Source: Candidatus Peregrinibacteria bacterium CG10_big_fil_rev_8_21_14_0_10_42_8 (lineage in GTDB: Bacteria > Patescibacteriota > Gracilibacteria > Peribacterales > Peribacteraceae). From it: DNA of 33,651 nucleotides. Location of the stretch: contig PFDQ01000019.1 in the NCBI GenBank assembly GCA_002772815.1, positions 1 to 33,651 of the forward strand, in the 5' to 3' direction. The notes under the pieces are model-generated. The model had not been told where the DNA came from and ran no database searches. It saw nothing but the letters and a program-made list of their open reading frames with translations. How positions within the stretch are numbered: the first letter of the stretch is position 1; every line of letters begins with the position of its first letter. Positions 14,771 through 22,197 of this stretch are shown piece after piece. The position numbers and the translations under genes were made by a program.

Positions 14771-15824
14771 CATTGTAAAACTCCCTCCCTCCTTCAACTT
14801 TGACCAAGTTGCTATTCTCAAGCAGCTAAACACTGCAAACATGGCTCTTGCAAAGCTCAACGCTACGGCACGCTTTGGCTTACTGCCAGACCCATTGCTT
14901 CTTATTGCCCCACTTCTTGCCAGAGAATCCGTAGCAAGCTCGGGAATAGAAAATATTAATACCACGGTAGAGCAGGTGTTTCAGATGGAACTGCTGCCAG
15001 AGAAAAAACGAACAGGAGCTGCAAAAGAAGTTTTGCACTACAGAGACGCTATGCTGGAAGGGTTTAAGATTGTGCAGAAGAAAGAGCTACTAACGACCAA
15101 TGACATCGTAAAGCTGCAGAAGATAGTAGAGCCGACCAAAAGTGGCATTCGCAAGTTGCCCGTAAGCATAAAGAACGAAAAAACAGGCGAAATAGTGTTT
15201 CAGCCACCAAACGGCGAAAAGGTACTACGAGACTTACTACAAAACCTCGAAAACTATATTCATGATGCAAAAGACGAAACAGATGCACTGCTCAAGATGG
15301 CAGTGATCCATCATCAATTTGAATGTATTCATCCATTCTTAGATGGTAACGGCAGAGTAGGACGTATCATCATGATTTTGTACTTAGTGCTCACAAAACG
15401 TATCGACTACCCGATACTGTTTTTAAGCGGATACATAGAAAAAAACAAAGGCGAGTATTACAGGTTACTGCGTACAACATCTGAAACAGGCGACTACACA
15501 GAATTACTGCTCTACTTTTTACAGGGCATAGAGGAGCAGGCTAATGATGGCATCGAGCGTTTAGAGAAGATCCAAAAGCTCATGGCTACATTCCGCAAGA
15601 AAGTACCCGATAGCATAAAAGTGCAGCACCAAGAACTAGCAGAATGCGTCTTTAGTCGTCCTTTGCTTACCATTGAGTATGTAGAGTCGTACTTTGACCT
15701 CAAAGCCCGCCAGACGGCTTCTAAATACCTAAGAGAGCTAACAGAGGCAGGACTTCTGGAAGAAGAGAAGATAGGGAAGTACAAAGTCTTCTACAGCCGT
15801 CCTTTTCTCAAGCTCTTGTCATAA
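14760..15824 (+). CDS. Fic-domain AMP-transferase, class II, with C-terminal winged helix
   Basis: A 354-residue protein with the Fic catalytic motif HPFLDGNGRVGR at about residues 194-205. Fic enzymes transfer AMP (less often other groups) from a nucleotide to a hydroxyl of a target protein. An inhibitory helix motif S-S-G-I-E-N at about 60-65 fits the (S/T)xxxE(G/N) rule, so this is a self-inhibited class II Fic. The end (residues about 290-354) is a winged-helix-like segment (ARQTASKYLRELTEAGLL), the usual layout of the Fic/DOC family regulators. Its ATG overlaps the last codons of the NYN gene, so both are made together. Target unknown. Confidence 0.9.
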   Translation: MKNNIVKLPPSFNFDQVAILKQLNTANMALAKLNATARFGLLPDPLLLIAPLLARESVASSGIENINTTVEQVFQMELLPEKKRTGAAKEVLHYRDAMLEGFKIVQKKELLTTNDIVKLQKIVEPTKSGIRKLPVSIKNEKTGEIVFQPPNGEKVLRDLLQNLENYIHDAKDETDALLKMAVIHHQFECIHPFLDGNGRVGRIIMILYLVLTKRIDYPILFLSGYIEKNKGEYYRLLRTTSETGDYTELLLYFLQGIEEQANDGIERLEKIQKLMATFRKKVPDSIKVQHQELAECVFSRPLLTIEYVESYFDLKARQTASKYLRELTEAGLLEEEKIGKYKVFYSRPFLKLLS

Positions 15825-15831
15825 AACAATA

Positions 15832-15863
15832 CATGTTAAAAAATTGTATATAAATTAACATGT
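15832..15863. repeat. Inverted repeat downstream of Fic gene
   Basis: ACATGTTAA (15832-15840) and TTAACATGT (15855-15863) are perfect 9-bp arms around a 14-base AT-rich spacer. It lies between the Fic stop and the recombinase stub. It could be a terminator lacking a T-run, an operator or a recombination site. Confidence 0.5.
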
Positions 15864-15890
15864 TTCTGTGATACGTTAATACCTACTAAC

Positions 15891-15994
15891 ATGAAAGCTA
15901 TTATCCTTGCTCGGGTATCCTCGGAAGAACAGGAAGTACGCAATAGTTAATCACTCAAATCGTACAGTATGGCTCTAGATACCCACACAATTAA
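15891..15994 (+). pseudogene. Frameshifted stub of a serine recombinase
   Basis: ATG 15891 opens MKAIILARVSSEEQEVRNS and then stops at 15950. The ARVSSEEQ block is the N-terminal catalytic start of serine recombinases; the first Ser of the pair is the usual nucleophile. The next frame resumes with LITQIVQYG (from 15947) and ends at 15994, which fits the S-I-x-x-Q-I helix after the start. So the gene was broken by a one-base indel and lost its remaining several hundred codons. TAATAC just upstream makes a leaderless start plausible. It marks a former mobile element at the right end of the island. Confidence 0.75.
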
Positions 15995-16094
15995 AACACT
16001 CCTATTCGACGTTTCAGAGTGCGAGAGGGTAGAGGTACTTCTGGAAGCGATGGTTAAAATGACGAAGATGAACAGATTTCCTACTCTTCTGTAG
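15969..16094 (+). CDS. Possible 41-residue small protein
   Basis: ATG 15969 gives MALDTHTIKTLLFDVSECE...MVKMTKMNRFPTLL, amphipathic and balanced in composition like a real helical miniprotein. It overlaps the frameshifted recombinase tail and, by 14 bases, the end of the opposing 16081-16494 gene. There is no clear ribosome site. It could be genuine, possibly a partner of the lost recombinase, or chance. Confidence 0.3.
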   Translation: MALDTHTIKTLLFDVSECERVEVLLEAMVKMTKMNRFPTLL

Positions 16095-16494
16095 GTTCTT
16101 CAATTTCAACATCCACCAGAAACATCTTGTCCAGTCCATTGGGTCCTCCTCGCTTTGAAAATGCAACTCGCTGACCTCCGGCTAAGTCTTTCAATCGACC
16201 ACTGGTCATGATGAGTAGCTCGTTCAGTCTGAATCTGGCACTACCGCGTAACCCTTCGGTAGTCTGATTCTTGTTTTGCCTGAAAAGTTCAGCTTCTTCA
16301 GGAGTGAGAATGAGCTTTTGGAATTCACCTCCTTCCCCAAAGATTTCGTAGTACAGGTGTTCACGTATTGCATCCAGAGGTGGCAAGTAGTCTTCGTCTT
16401 CTTTAAAGAGTGGTGAAAGGTCAATTTCATGAATTTCACTACGATTCGGTGAATTGGGCGGTTCATCCCAGAATGTGATTTCCAGTCGTGCCAT
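16081..16494 (-). CDS. Hypothetical protein with leaderless promoter
   Basis: 137 residues starting MARLEITFWDEPPN at 16494. The start was chosen because a perfect TATAAT ends seven bases upstream; the longer frame from 16602 runs through the opposite gene. The protein is acidic with no membrane helix. The middle reads as helix-rich (EEAELFRQNKNQT), followed by a Gly/Arg patch GGQRVAFSKRGGPNG near the end. I do not recognise the family. It faces an equally unknown gene across a 65-base divergent promoter region, which suggests joint control. Confidence 0.65.
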   Translation of the reverse strand: MARLEITFWDEPPNSPNRSEIHEIDLSPLFKEDEDYLPPLDAIREHLYYEIFGEGGEFQKLILTPEEAELFRQNKNQTTEGLRGSARFRLNELLIMTSGRLKDLAGGQRVAFSKRGGPNGLDKMFLVDVEIEEPTEE

Positions 16495-16501
16495 GAATGG
16501 T

Positions 16502-16553
16502 ATTATAACATATTCTACAAAATAGAGATAGTGCAGTAAAATTCCGCTATAAT
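16502..16553. promoter_or_regulatory. Divergent pair of perfect TATAAT boxes, both leaderless
   Basis: Minus: TGT-TATAAT (extended -10; box 16507-16502) ends seven bases before ATG 16494. Plus: TATAAT (16548-16553) ends six bases before ATG 16560. Neither has a good -35, so the same spacer may bind an activator. Confidence 0.7.
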
Positions 16554-16559
16554 AAGACC

Positions 16560-17060
16560 ATGAAGCCAGATGAGACCTTGCCAGAAGGCGACGAAAATAC
16601 ACAAAGCGAGGCTGAAGTTCCTACAGAGGAAACCGCTGCATGGTATGCGCCGTATATTGAGGCTGGAAGACAGTCAGGTGTTATCAGGGGAGAGGAATTT
16701 GAAGAGGTAGAGACTGCACGACAGCGCAAAGAAGCTGAACTCTTAAGAAGACGCGAAGCAAAAGAGGTAAGTCCACACGACTTCGACCTCAACTTCATTT
16801 TTCGTCTTAACGAGATTGATGTCCCTCTGACCCGTAAAGATTTGGTGCATGAAACGGGTAATCAGGCAGTCGTAATTACACGTGAAAAACTTGAAGAAAT
16901 AAGTGAACTTAGTTCCAATTATGGCGATGGAAGGGATTTGGGATACGTAGATTTTATCCACGTTTCAGGAGAAAGGAGACTGATCGAATCAGAAGATATC
17001 CGGGAGGGTGATGTGCTGATTCTCTACCCGGAAGAATTGGGGGATGAGGAGAAAACGTAA
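16560..17060 (+). CDS. Hypothetical acidic protein
   Basis: 166 residues starting MKPDETLPEG. Residues 1-30 are acidic and disordered-looking. A charged helix (FEEVETARQRKEAELLRRREAKE) follows at about 45-67. A beta/alpha C-terminal part from about 75 reads DLNFIFRLNEIDVPLTRKD and ends VLILYPEELGDEEKT. No known motif is recognised. The ATG lies six bases after a perfect TATAAT, so the message is probably leaderless. It is divergent from the 16494 gene and ends just before a hairpin at 17070-17087. Confidence 0.7.
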   Translation: MKPDETLPEGDENTQSEAEVPTEETAAWYAPYIEAGRQSGVIRGEEFEEVETARQRKEAELLRRREAKEVSPHDFDLNFIFRLNEIDVPLTRKDLVHETGNQAVVITREKLEEISELSSNYGDGRDLGYVDFIHVSGERRLIESEDIREGDVLILYPEELGDEEKT

Positions 17061-17065
17061 AACCC

Positions 17066-17124
17066 AAACCCGACACTATTAAGTCGGTTATTCTTTACAA
17101 ATCTGTCAAACCCGACACTACTAA
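17066..17124. repeat. 17-base near-identical direct repeat beside tRNA-Asn
   Basis: AAACCCGACACTATTAA (17066-17082) and AAACCCGACACTACTAA (17108-17124) differ at one base and are 42 bases apart start to start. They lie between the hypothetical gene and the 3' end of the tRNA. Possible target or core-site duplication, or copied terminator arm. Confidence 0.5.
17070..17087. terminator. Possible bidirectional terminator between hypothetical gene and tRNA
   Basis: CCGAC (17070-17074) pairs with GTCGG (17083-17087) over ACTATTAA. Read leftward it is followed by GTTTGGGTTTT and would end the tRNA transcript; rightward it is followed by TTATTCTTT. The short stem lowers certainty. Confidence 0.45.
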
Positions 17125-17171
17125 AACAAGGATTTTCCCTTGAGAAAGCCGTTCGTTGTTTGATTCCAATT

Positions 17172-17246
17172 TGGCTCCCCCGGCAAGATTCGAACTTGCG
17201 ACCCATCGGTTAACAGCCGATTGCTCTACCACTGAGCTACAGGGGA
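17172..17246 (-). tRNA. tRNA-Asn (anticodon GTT), CCA encoded
   Basis: On the minus strand the 75 bases fold as a cloverleaf: acceptor TCCCCTG/CGGGGGA with one G-U, D stem GCTC/GAGC, anticodon stem ATCGG/CCGAT around loop CTGTTAA (anticodon GTT), T stem GCAAG/CTTGC with loop TTCGAAT. Discriminator G is followed by a genomically encoded CCA. It sits between the Pif1-like gene and the hypothetical gene. Confidence 0.97.
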
Positions 17247-17301
17247 ATGTGTGAGAATGATGACGCGGAGAAAGATCAGGAGGAACCGATATGGATCCTT
17301 C

Positions 17302-17335
17302 GTCCGCCTCTGGCGGACTACGGCCTGCAAGCAGG
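17302..17335. promoter_or_regulatory. Paired palindromes in tRNA-Asn leader
   Basis: GTCCGCC-tct-GGCGGAC (17302-17318) and CCTGC-aa-GCAGG (17324-17335) are perfect hairpins six bases apart. They lie inside the roughly 97-base leader between the tRNA promoter and the mature tRNA end. Possible processing signal or dispersed palindrome. Confidence 0.5.
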
Positions 17336-17349
17336 GGAACGTCTGCAGA

Positions 17350-17377
17350 ATTATACGCATTTTTGGCAGTCTTCCAA
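17350..17377 (-). promoter_or_regulatory. tRNA-Asn promoter
   Basis: Minus strand: TTGGAA (17377-17372), 16 bases, perfect TATAAT (17355-17350). It overlaps nothing coding; the helicase stop is at 17396. The start would be near 17343. Confidence 0.6.
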
Positions 17378-17395
17378 GTGTTTAAGGCCAAGATA

Positions 17396-19036
17396 TTAAA
17401 ATCTGGCACCTTCCTCTTTTTCGAGGAAAAGTTTTACCAATTTCACCTCCGAGTACGAATATTCGCCGTTACAAGCGTCATAGATTGGTTTGAGGGCATT
17501 CATCCCATGCTGGTAGAAAGCCCCTGCAATCTGCTCAAATTGGTATTCCTCTGGTCTAAGGTACTCAATATCAATAGGAATTTTCTCTAGTAAGAGCTTT
17601 TCGATATGGCCAATAATAGTGTCTTCTTTCCATTCGAGCTGCTGAGAGATCTTATCAAGAGGGACTTTCTGCTCTAAAAGAGGCAGAGTTTTTTTATGAT
17701 TACCACCCTTGGCACGAGCTTTTTTTGCAGAAGGTTTACTACGGCTTTCAGAAGAGAGTTTTAAGTCTGTATCGGGAAGAGAGGCAGAGATCTGTTCCCA
17801 CTCGTATCGGATGCCATTATAGAAATCTTGGACAAGAGGATCGATAAAAATACTTCGTTCATCCCATTGTTCGATAAAGAGCCCCTTCACACTACGCGCA
17901 CGGCTCAAAGCAACATACGCATGGCCAGATTCCCAGAGGCGTGTGAGGCTTATCATCAGTGAGTCGATAGATGCTCCTTGTGCTTTATGAATGGTTGATG
18001 CCCATGCGAGGGTGATCGGGAAATTATAGGCACTTGCTTGCTCTTCACCGTTGCCATCGATCAGTGAAAAGGTTGATCGTTCGAGATCGATTGTTTTTCC
18101 ATCGAGGAGTTTGATAGTCAGTGTGTCGTTCGAAAGCGCCATAATAGTACCAAGTGTTCCATTAACATATGCATATGGATACTGAGCATCGTTTTTTCGT
18201 AGCATGACGAGAGCTCCAATTTTGAGATGGATTTCTTCAGGAATAGGACATTGCCTCTTGAGTTGCTCGATAGAAATGCCTCGACCTTCGTAACTTGTGG
18301 GAAAAATATTCTCTCTACCCGGTAGGGTATCTAGTCTTTGGTGGTTATACCGATCTGCTGTCGCACGATGTGGAAAAAGTCGTGTGCCATCAAAAGAATC
18401 ATTTGGTATCACTGTTCTGCTCTGAAGAAATTCTATGACATCGGATGATACATTCCCTTCACGAATGCTATTAAGTGCATTCAAGAGCTCTGGCTCGTTT
18501 GTTCGAACAGGTGTTTCGAGAAATGCTGGGGAAAAGTGAGACTCTCTCCATACATCATGAGTAAACCCCCAATCGACAGCGCCACCACCTCGTTGCACAG
18601 GAGGGAGTTGCGCGAAGTCTCCTACTGCAATGATGCGTAGTCCACCCCATGGACGGACGCTTTCTCGGACATTTCGAGCGATTTCTTCTGCGGTTGCAAG
18701 TGTTTCGCCTGAGAGCATTGATATTTCATCAATAATGACACATTCTGCTTTTTGGATTCTCTTATGAAGTCTGCCATTACGTAGTACACGCATGACAGTT
18801 GCATCACGTCCTCCTTCCATAATTCCAAGGCCAAAGAAACTGTGGAATGTTCTTCCATTGACGAGCATGGCAGCAGTACCTGTACTTGCAAGAATAGGAT
18901 ATGCATCCCAGTCTTTCCCACGTAAAAACTGCTGTAGCAAAAAACTCTTTCCTGTTCCCGCAGCACCTGTTAGGAAAACATTTGAACCACTCTCTAAAAG
19001 ATGAAGTGCCTTGGACTGACAAGTGGTAAGTTGCAT
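17396..19036 (-). CDS. Pif1/RecD-like superfamily 1 DNA helicase
   Basis: 546 residues from MQLTTCQSKALHL. Walker A GAAGTGKS at 24-31, Walker B VIIDEISML at about 90, motif III GDFAQLPPV at about 130 and late motifs TIHKAQGASID and YVALSRAR (about 375-405) are those of Pif1/RecD 5'-3' DNA helicases. After the motor, a C-terminal segment KKTLPLLEQKVPLDKISQQL to the end resembles the HTH_40 module found at the end of RecQ/Pif1 proteins. It probably unwinds structured DNA such as forks or G-quadruplexes. The frame could start at 19111, but that overlaps the HTTM gene; ATG 19036 leaves 28 bases and has a TATTGT box ten bases upstream. Last gene of the long leftward run. Confidence 0.85.
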   Translation of the reverse strand: MQLTTCQSKALHLLESGSNVFLTGAAGTGKSFLLQQFLRGKDWDAYPILASTGTAAMLVNGRTFHSFFGLGIMEGGRDATVMRVLRNGRLHKRIQKAECVIIDEISMLSGETLATAEEIARNVRESVRPWGGLRIIAVGDFAQLPPVQRGGGAVDWGFTHDVWRESHFSPAFLETPVRTNEPELLNALNSIREGNVSSDVIEFLQSRTVIPNDSFDGTRLFPHRATADRYNHQRLDTLPGRENIFPTSYEGRGISIEQLKRQCPIPEEIHLKIGALVMLRKNDAQYPYAYVNGTLGTIMALSNDTLTIKLLDGKTIDLERSTFSLIDGNGEEQASAYNFPITLAWASTIHKAQGASIDSLMISLTRLWESGHAYVALSRARSVKGLFIEQWDERSIFIDPLVQDFYNGIRYEWEQISASLPDTDLKLSSESRSKPSAKKARAKGGNHKKTLPLLEQKVPLDKISQQLEWKEDTIIGHIEKLLLEKIPIDIEYLRPEEYQFEQIAGAFYQHGMNALKPIYDACNGEYSYSEVKLVKLFLEKEEGARF

Positions 19037-19064
19037 GTGGGGTACAACAATACACGAAATATTC

Positions 19065-20378
19065 CTAAATGACACAACCGTCATCACGACACTTTTTTCT
19101 CCTCTCTGCAATGCGAGCGTAGATACGTTTCCCTACAAAAGGCATGCCAGGAATGTAGAACAGGGGAGTGAAGAATCGAGTAATTGGGAGGTGCCATGCA
19201 ATTTTTCGGAAGGCAAAGAACCCCTTATAGTATGTACCATCAGGGAGTTTGATGTGCATTGCCCTATCAAGGTCATCTTCGGTGATTTTTGCTGCATATT
19301 TCTTTCGCTGTTTAGGATCACGGAAGTTGACGATTTCAAGCCTATGAAGTTGGTCTAGTAGCTGGAGTATAAAAACACTGCGTTGACAGAGGTGACACTG
19401 CCCATCGTAGAGAACAACAATCTTTCCTGTGAATCTTTTATTAAGTACTCGGATAAACATTTCAAAATCTTCATCCAGCAGTAGCCCGAGGAAGGCTGTA
19501 CTCATTGCAAATGGGAAGGATCCAACATCCATAAAGACGAAAATTCCCCAGTGGAAAATGACGCCACCAAGAATAATCCACCTCCTTAAGGAGAACCGAT
19601 GCATCCATCGTGGTCGTACCATCCAAAGCTCGCGAGGTACAAGGAGAAGTAACCATGAGAACTCCCAAATTATTGTGTAGAAGCATGCATAAGGAGATAT
19701 CCAGCTTACACTATCCATGAAATCCTTAGACCACCTCGCAAAGTGTGTGTGGTGAAAAGCAGCTTCAACCACAGTACCGGCAGACCACATTGTCCCTTGA
19801 GTTTTATCCCATGCAGATGTGACATAGATAATAATAACTTGCCACAAAAGAAGTCTATACGGCCAGATGTGTGTCCGAAGTGGCTTTAAATATTCCCCAG
19901 TGGATTTCCATGATAACCATTGTTTTTCCAGTCTAGCGATAGAGAATGCAGAGATCTCTGGTGCTATCATCAATAGAAAACCGATGTTTCGAAGAACAGT
20001 ATCTCCTCCACCAAGTGGCTGGAGGTTTCTTTCATGAAAGCTAAAGAGAAGAAGTACAGAAGTAATAGTCATAAGCCGTGGCCATATTCCAATCATCATA
20101 CAAATGAGGCAAACAACAAAGATACTCCACAGTGCAATGACTGCATGTGGTTCTGTGATATACAGCAGCAGTGAATAACGATATTCATTTCGGAATACCA
20201 AATGTCCAAGTTCTGCAGGAAGAATACCTGCTTCGCTGTAATAGCGCATAACGTCTGGTGCACTTCCAAATAAAAAGGCAAGGACAGTAGCAGCCCATGC
20301 GATGCGCATAAGGCCAAATGCAGCAGCATTTGTTTCTGCAAAGAAGAATCGATCGATGTAGCGGATGATACTTCTCAT
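19065..20378 (-). CDS. HTTM (vitamin K carboxylase-like) membrane protein fused to DCC thiol domain
   Basis: 437 residues. The first about 310 contain six or more membrane helices with the HTTM layout, including LLLWQVIIIYVTSAWDKTQG and a W-x-x-G segment after it; HTTM proteins include the bacterial relatives of gamma-glutamyl carboxylase. From about residue 320 the sequence VVLYDGQCHLCQRSV starts a DCC (DUF393/YuxK) domain with its C-x-x-C pair, ending with a Cys/Arg-rich tail. Joining both in one chain is known in this superfamily, but the chemistry here is unproven. The ATG overlaps the upstream small partner gene by four bases. A disulfide or quinone-linked role fits the DsbB gene nearby. 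Confidence 0.8.
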   Translation of the reverse strand: MRSIIRYIDRFFFAETNAAAFGLMRIAWAATVLAFLFGSAPDVMRYYSEAGILPAELGHLVFRNEYRYSLLLYITEPHAVIALWSIFVVCLICMMIGIWPRLMTITSVLLLFSFHERNLQPLGGGDTVLRNIGFLLMIAPEISAFSIARLEKQWLSWKSTGEYLKPLRTHIWPYRLLLWQVIIIYVTSAWDKTQGTMWSAGTVVEAAFHHTHFARWSKDFMDSVSWISPYACFYTIIWEFSWLLLLVPRELWMVRPRWMHRFSLRRWIILGGVIFHWGIFVFMDVGSFPFAMSTAFLGLLLDEDFEMFIRVLNKRFTGKIVVLYDGQCHLCQRSVFILQLLDQLHRLEIVNFRDPKQRKKYAAKITEDDLDRAMHIKLPDGTYYKGFFAFRKIAWHLPITRFFTPLFYIPGMPFVGKRIYARIAERRKKCRDDGCVI

Positions 20379-20917
20379 GTTGCAGTACAGGTAACAGACA
20401 CATCAATATGTTCATTCCAATCTGGTTGCCAGTTCTGCCACCACTCAGTGTCGTATATTTTTTCGTGTTTTGGGATGACGTGCCATCGTTTAATCATGCG
20501 TAACTGAGTACCAATAGGGATATCTCGTGTACGACAGTAATCGAGTAGGTACCGTTCACGAAGTGCTTCTTTATCATCATCTTCCATTCGTCTCATTGTT
20601 TTGAGCTCTGGTGCTCTTTGCCACCAGCTAATACTGTGTTCATTAAGAGTATACACACGAATCCATTGCCCATGGATACGTTGTTCTATGTCGACTTCAA
20701 TAACGCGACGCAGAGGATCTGGAGAGAATAAATTCCAGCGTTGCCATTGTGATGTCGTGAGAACATATGGTCTAAAAAAACTTCGCTGGTCAGATATCCA
20801 TTGAAGTACTGGCACTTCTTCAACATGATAAATGCTATAGCTGAATATGGCAGCAATGTGCCATAAACAGAATGCGCCAATAAGCATTTTGACAGTTATG
20901 TGAAGAACTCTGTTCAA
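20375..20917 (-). CDS. Small partner of HTTM protein
   Basis: 180 residues with one membrane helix near the N-terminus (about 10-28) and a soluble domain holding RWNLFSPDPLRR at about 60-71, a W-x-x-F-x-PDP pattern common in short proteins encoded beside HTTM genes. The rest is charged with many Trp (WWQRAPE, EWWQNWQPDW). The stop overlaps the ATG of the HTTM-DCC gene by four bases (ATGA), so they form one translational unit and probably one complex. No catalytic residues can be named. Confidence 0.7.
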   Translation of the reverse strand: MNRVLHITVKMLIGAFCLWHIAAIFSYSIYHVEEVPVLQWISDQRSFFRPYVLTTSQWQRWNLFSPDPLRRVIEVDIEQRIHGQWIRVYTLNEHSISWWQRAPELKTMRRMEDDDKEALRERYLLDYCRTRDIPIGTQLRMIKRWHVIPKHEKIYDTEWWQNWQPDWNEHIDVSVTCTAT

Positions 20918-20944
20918 TTGCTTCTATGGTACAGCTCTTGAGTC

Positions 20945-22189
20945 TTATTCCAAAGACTTGTTTGGCTTTGGTTGTAGCATGACGACTTCTCGTCCAACAA
21001 ATTGCCCAGTGCGCTGATAGAGGAGGGAAGGTCTCTCGGGGTTATCTGCTTCGATGCCTTCAGGAAGGATGGCTTTGTATCCAATATCATCAAGAGCTTT
21101 CCAGATCTTTTCTAAGTGAATGGCTTCCCCTTTTACTTTCCAAAATGGCCACGTACAAACAAGAGGGACACCAGGAAGTGTTTCTGCTGCATTTTTTAGG
21201 AAGGCTACCTGAAGTTTTTCATTATCGTTTCGCATCTTTGTTGCATCGCGGCTATTTGCACTTCGTTCAAGGTTAGGACCAAGGCTTGTTTCGGTCACAA
21301 CCATGTCTGGCAGGGTTTTGTATGTAAACGGCTTTTCAGCATCGTGTTTAGAAACGCTGTCTGATACATCTTTTTTAAGAATTTTCTTTTCCTTACGAAG
21401 CCAGTCGATATTCGTTTGTGTACCTGAAACTGCTTTAGCTGTTATGTCAGATGCAAGGATATTCCATCCACGAAGAAGACATTCCAAGGGGATAACTCCT
21501 GTTCCGCAGAAAGGGTCTAGTACAGTATAGACTTCTTTTTTCAACTTCTTTCGTTTTGGATCTAGTGGAGTGCGAACCATAGAAGCACCAAGGTTGAGCA
21601 TGATTTGCGCAAGCTTTGGAGGAAGAAGTCCTACTGTCGTATCTCGAACAGGCTTTTCCATGTCCCTCCACGTGTATGCATCGATATCTTGCGCAGCAAT
21701 TGTCTTTCCCACCCAGAGTGTATCTTTTACTTGGATAATAAACATTTCTACACCCTTTTTACCATTGAGGATTTGAGCACTGTGTAATAGTGCAGTGGCA
21801 GCAGCTTTTTTCTCGTTTCCAACATAACGACATGGTCTCTTCTGGTCTTTCATAATTTGCTTTCCCTTGATGTATGCAGTTTTTACCTGTGGACGAGGGA
21901 TGCCGTAGCAACGAAGTCCAAACGTCACTTTCTTTTTCACTCCTTCCACTTCATTCGCCATAATTTTTGGAATATCTGCCATAGAGACATCCGCAGTGGT
22001 AACACGTTCAGCAAGAAGAATAGTACCTCCTAGCTGGTCTACTGTATCTTGGCTTAGTGGGTGGCTTGATGAAAAAAGGACCACAACCTTTTGTTCAATA
22101 GACTCTAAAGCAAAACCAGGAATAGTGGCTACTAGCTCTGCAAGACTCAGGTGAGATTGATGTCCAAGAATGGCTGCGTATTGATGCAT
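20945..22189 (-). CDS. RNA methyltransferase-like protein (UPF0020/Trm11 type)
   Basis: 414 residues. The C-terminal half is a Rossmann methyltransferase: a RDTTVGLLPPKLAQIMLNL helix (about 182-200) just before DPFCGTGVIPLECL (about 221-234), the S-adenosylmethionine loop of UPF0020 enzymes that methylate guanine N2 in tRNA or rRNA. At the place where these enzymes carry D/N-PPY the sequence is VVTETSLGP, so either the catalytic loop has changed or the substrate differs. The N-terminal half (about 1-170) replaces the usual THUMP region with an unrecognised fold. It lies eight bases after the glycosyltransferase-like gene, within the leftward run. Confidence 0.7.
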   Translation of the reverse strand: MHQYAAILGHQSHLSLAELVATIPGFALESIEQKVVVLFSSSHPLSQDTVDQLGGTILLAERVTTADVSMADIPKIMANEVEGVKKKVTFGLRCYGIPRPQVKTAYIKGKQIMKDQKRPCRYVGNEKKAAATALLHSAQILNGKKGVEMFIIQVKDTLWVGKTIAAQDIDAYTWRDMEKPVRDTTVGLLPPKLAQIMLNLGASMVRTPLDPKRKKLKKEVYTVLDPFCGTGVIPLECLLRGWNILASDITAKAVSGTQTNIDWLRKEKKILKKDVSDSVSKHDAEKPFTYKTLPDMVVTETSLGPNLERSANSRDATKMRNDNEKLQVAFLKNAAETLPGVPLVCTWPFWKVKGEAIHLEKIWKALDDIGYKAILPEGIEADNPERPSLLYQRTGQFVGREVVMLQPKPNKSLE

Positions 22190-22197
22190 GTCTTAGA

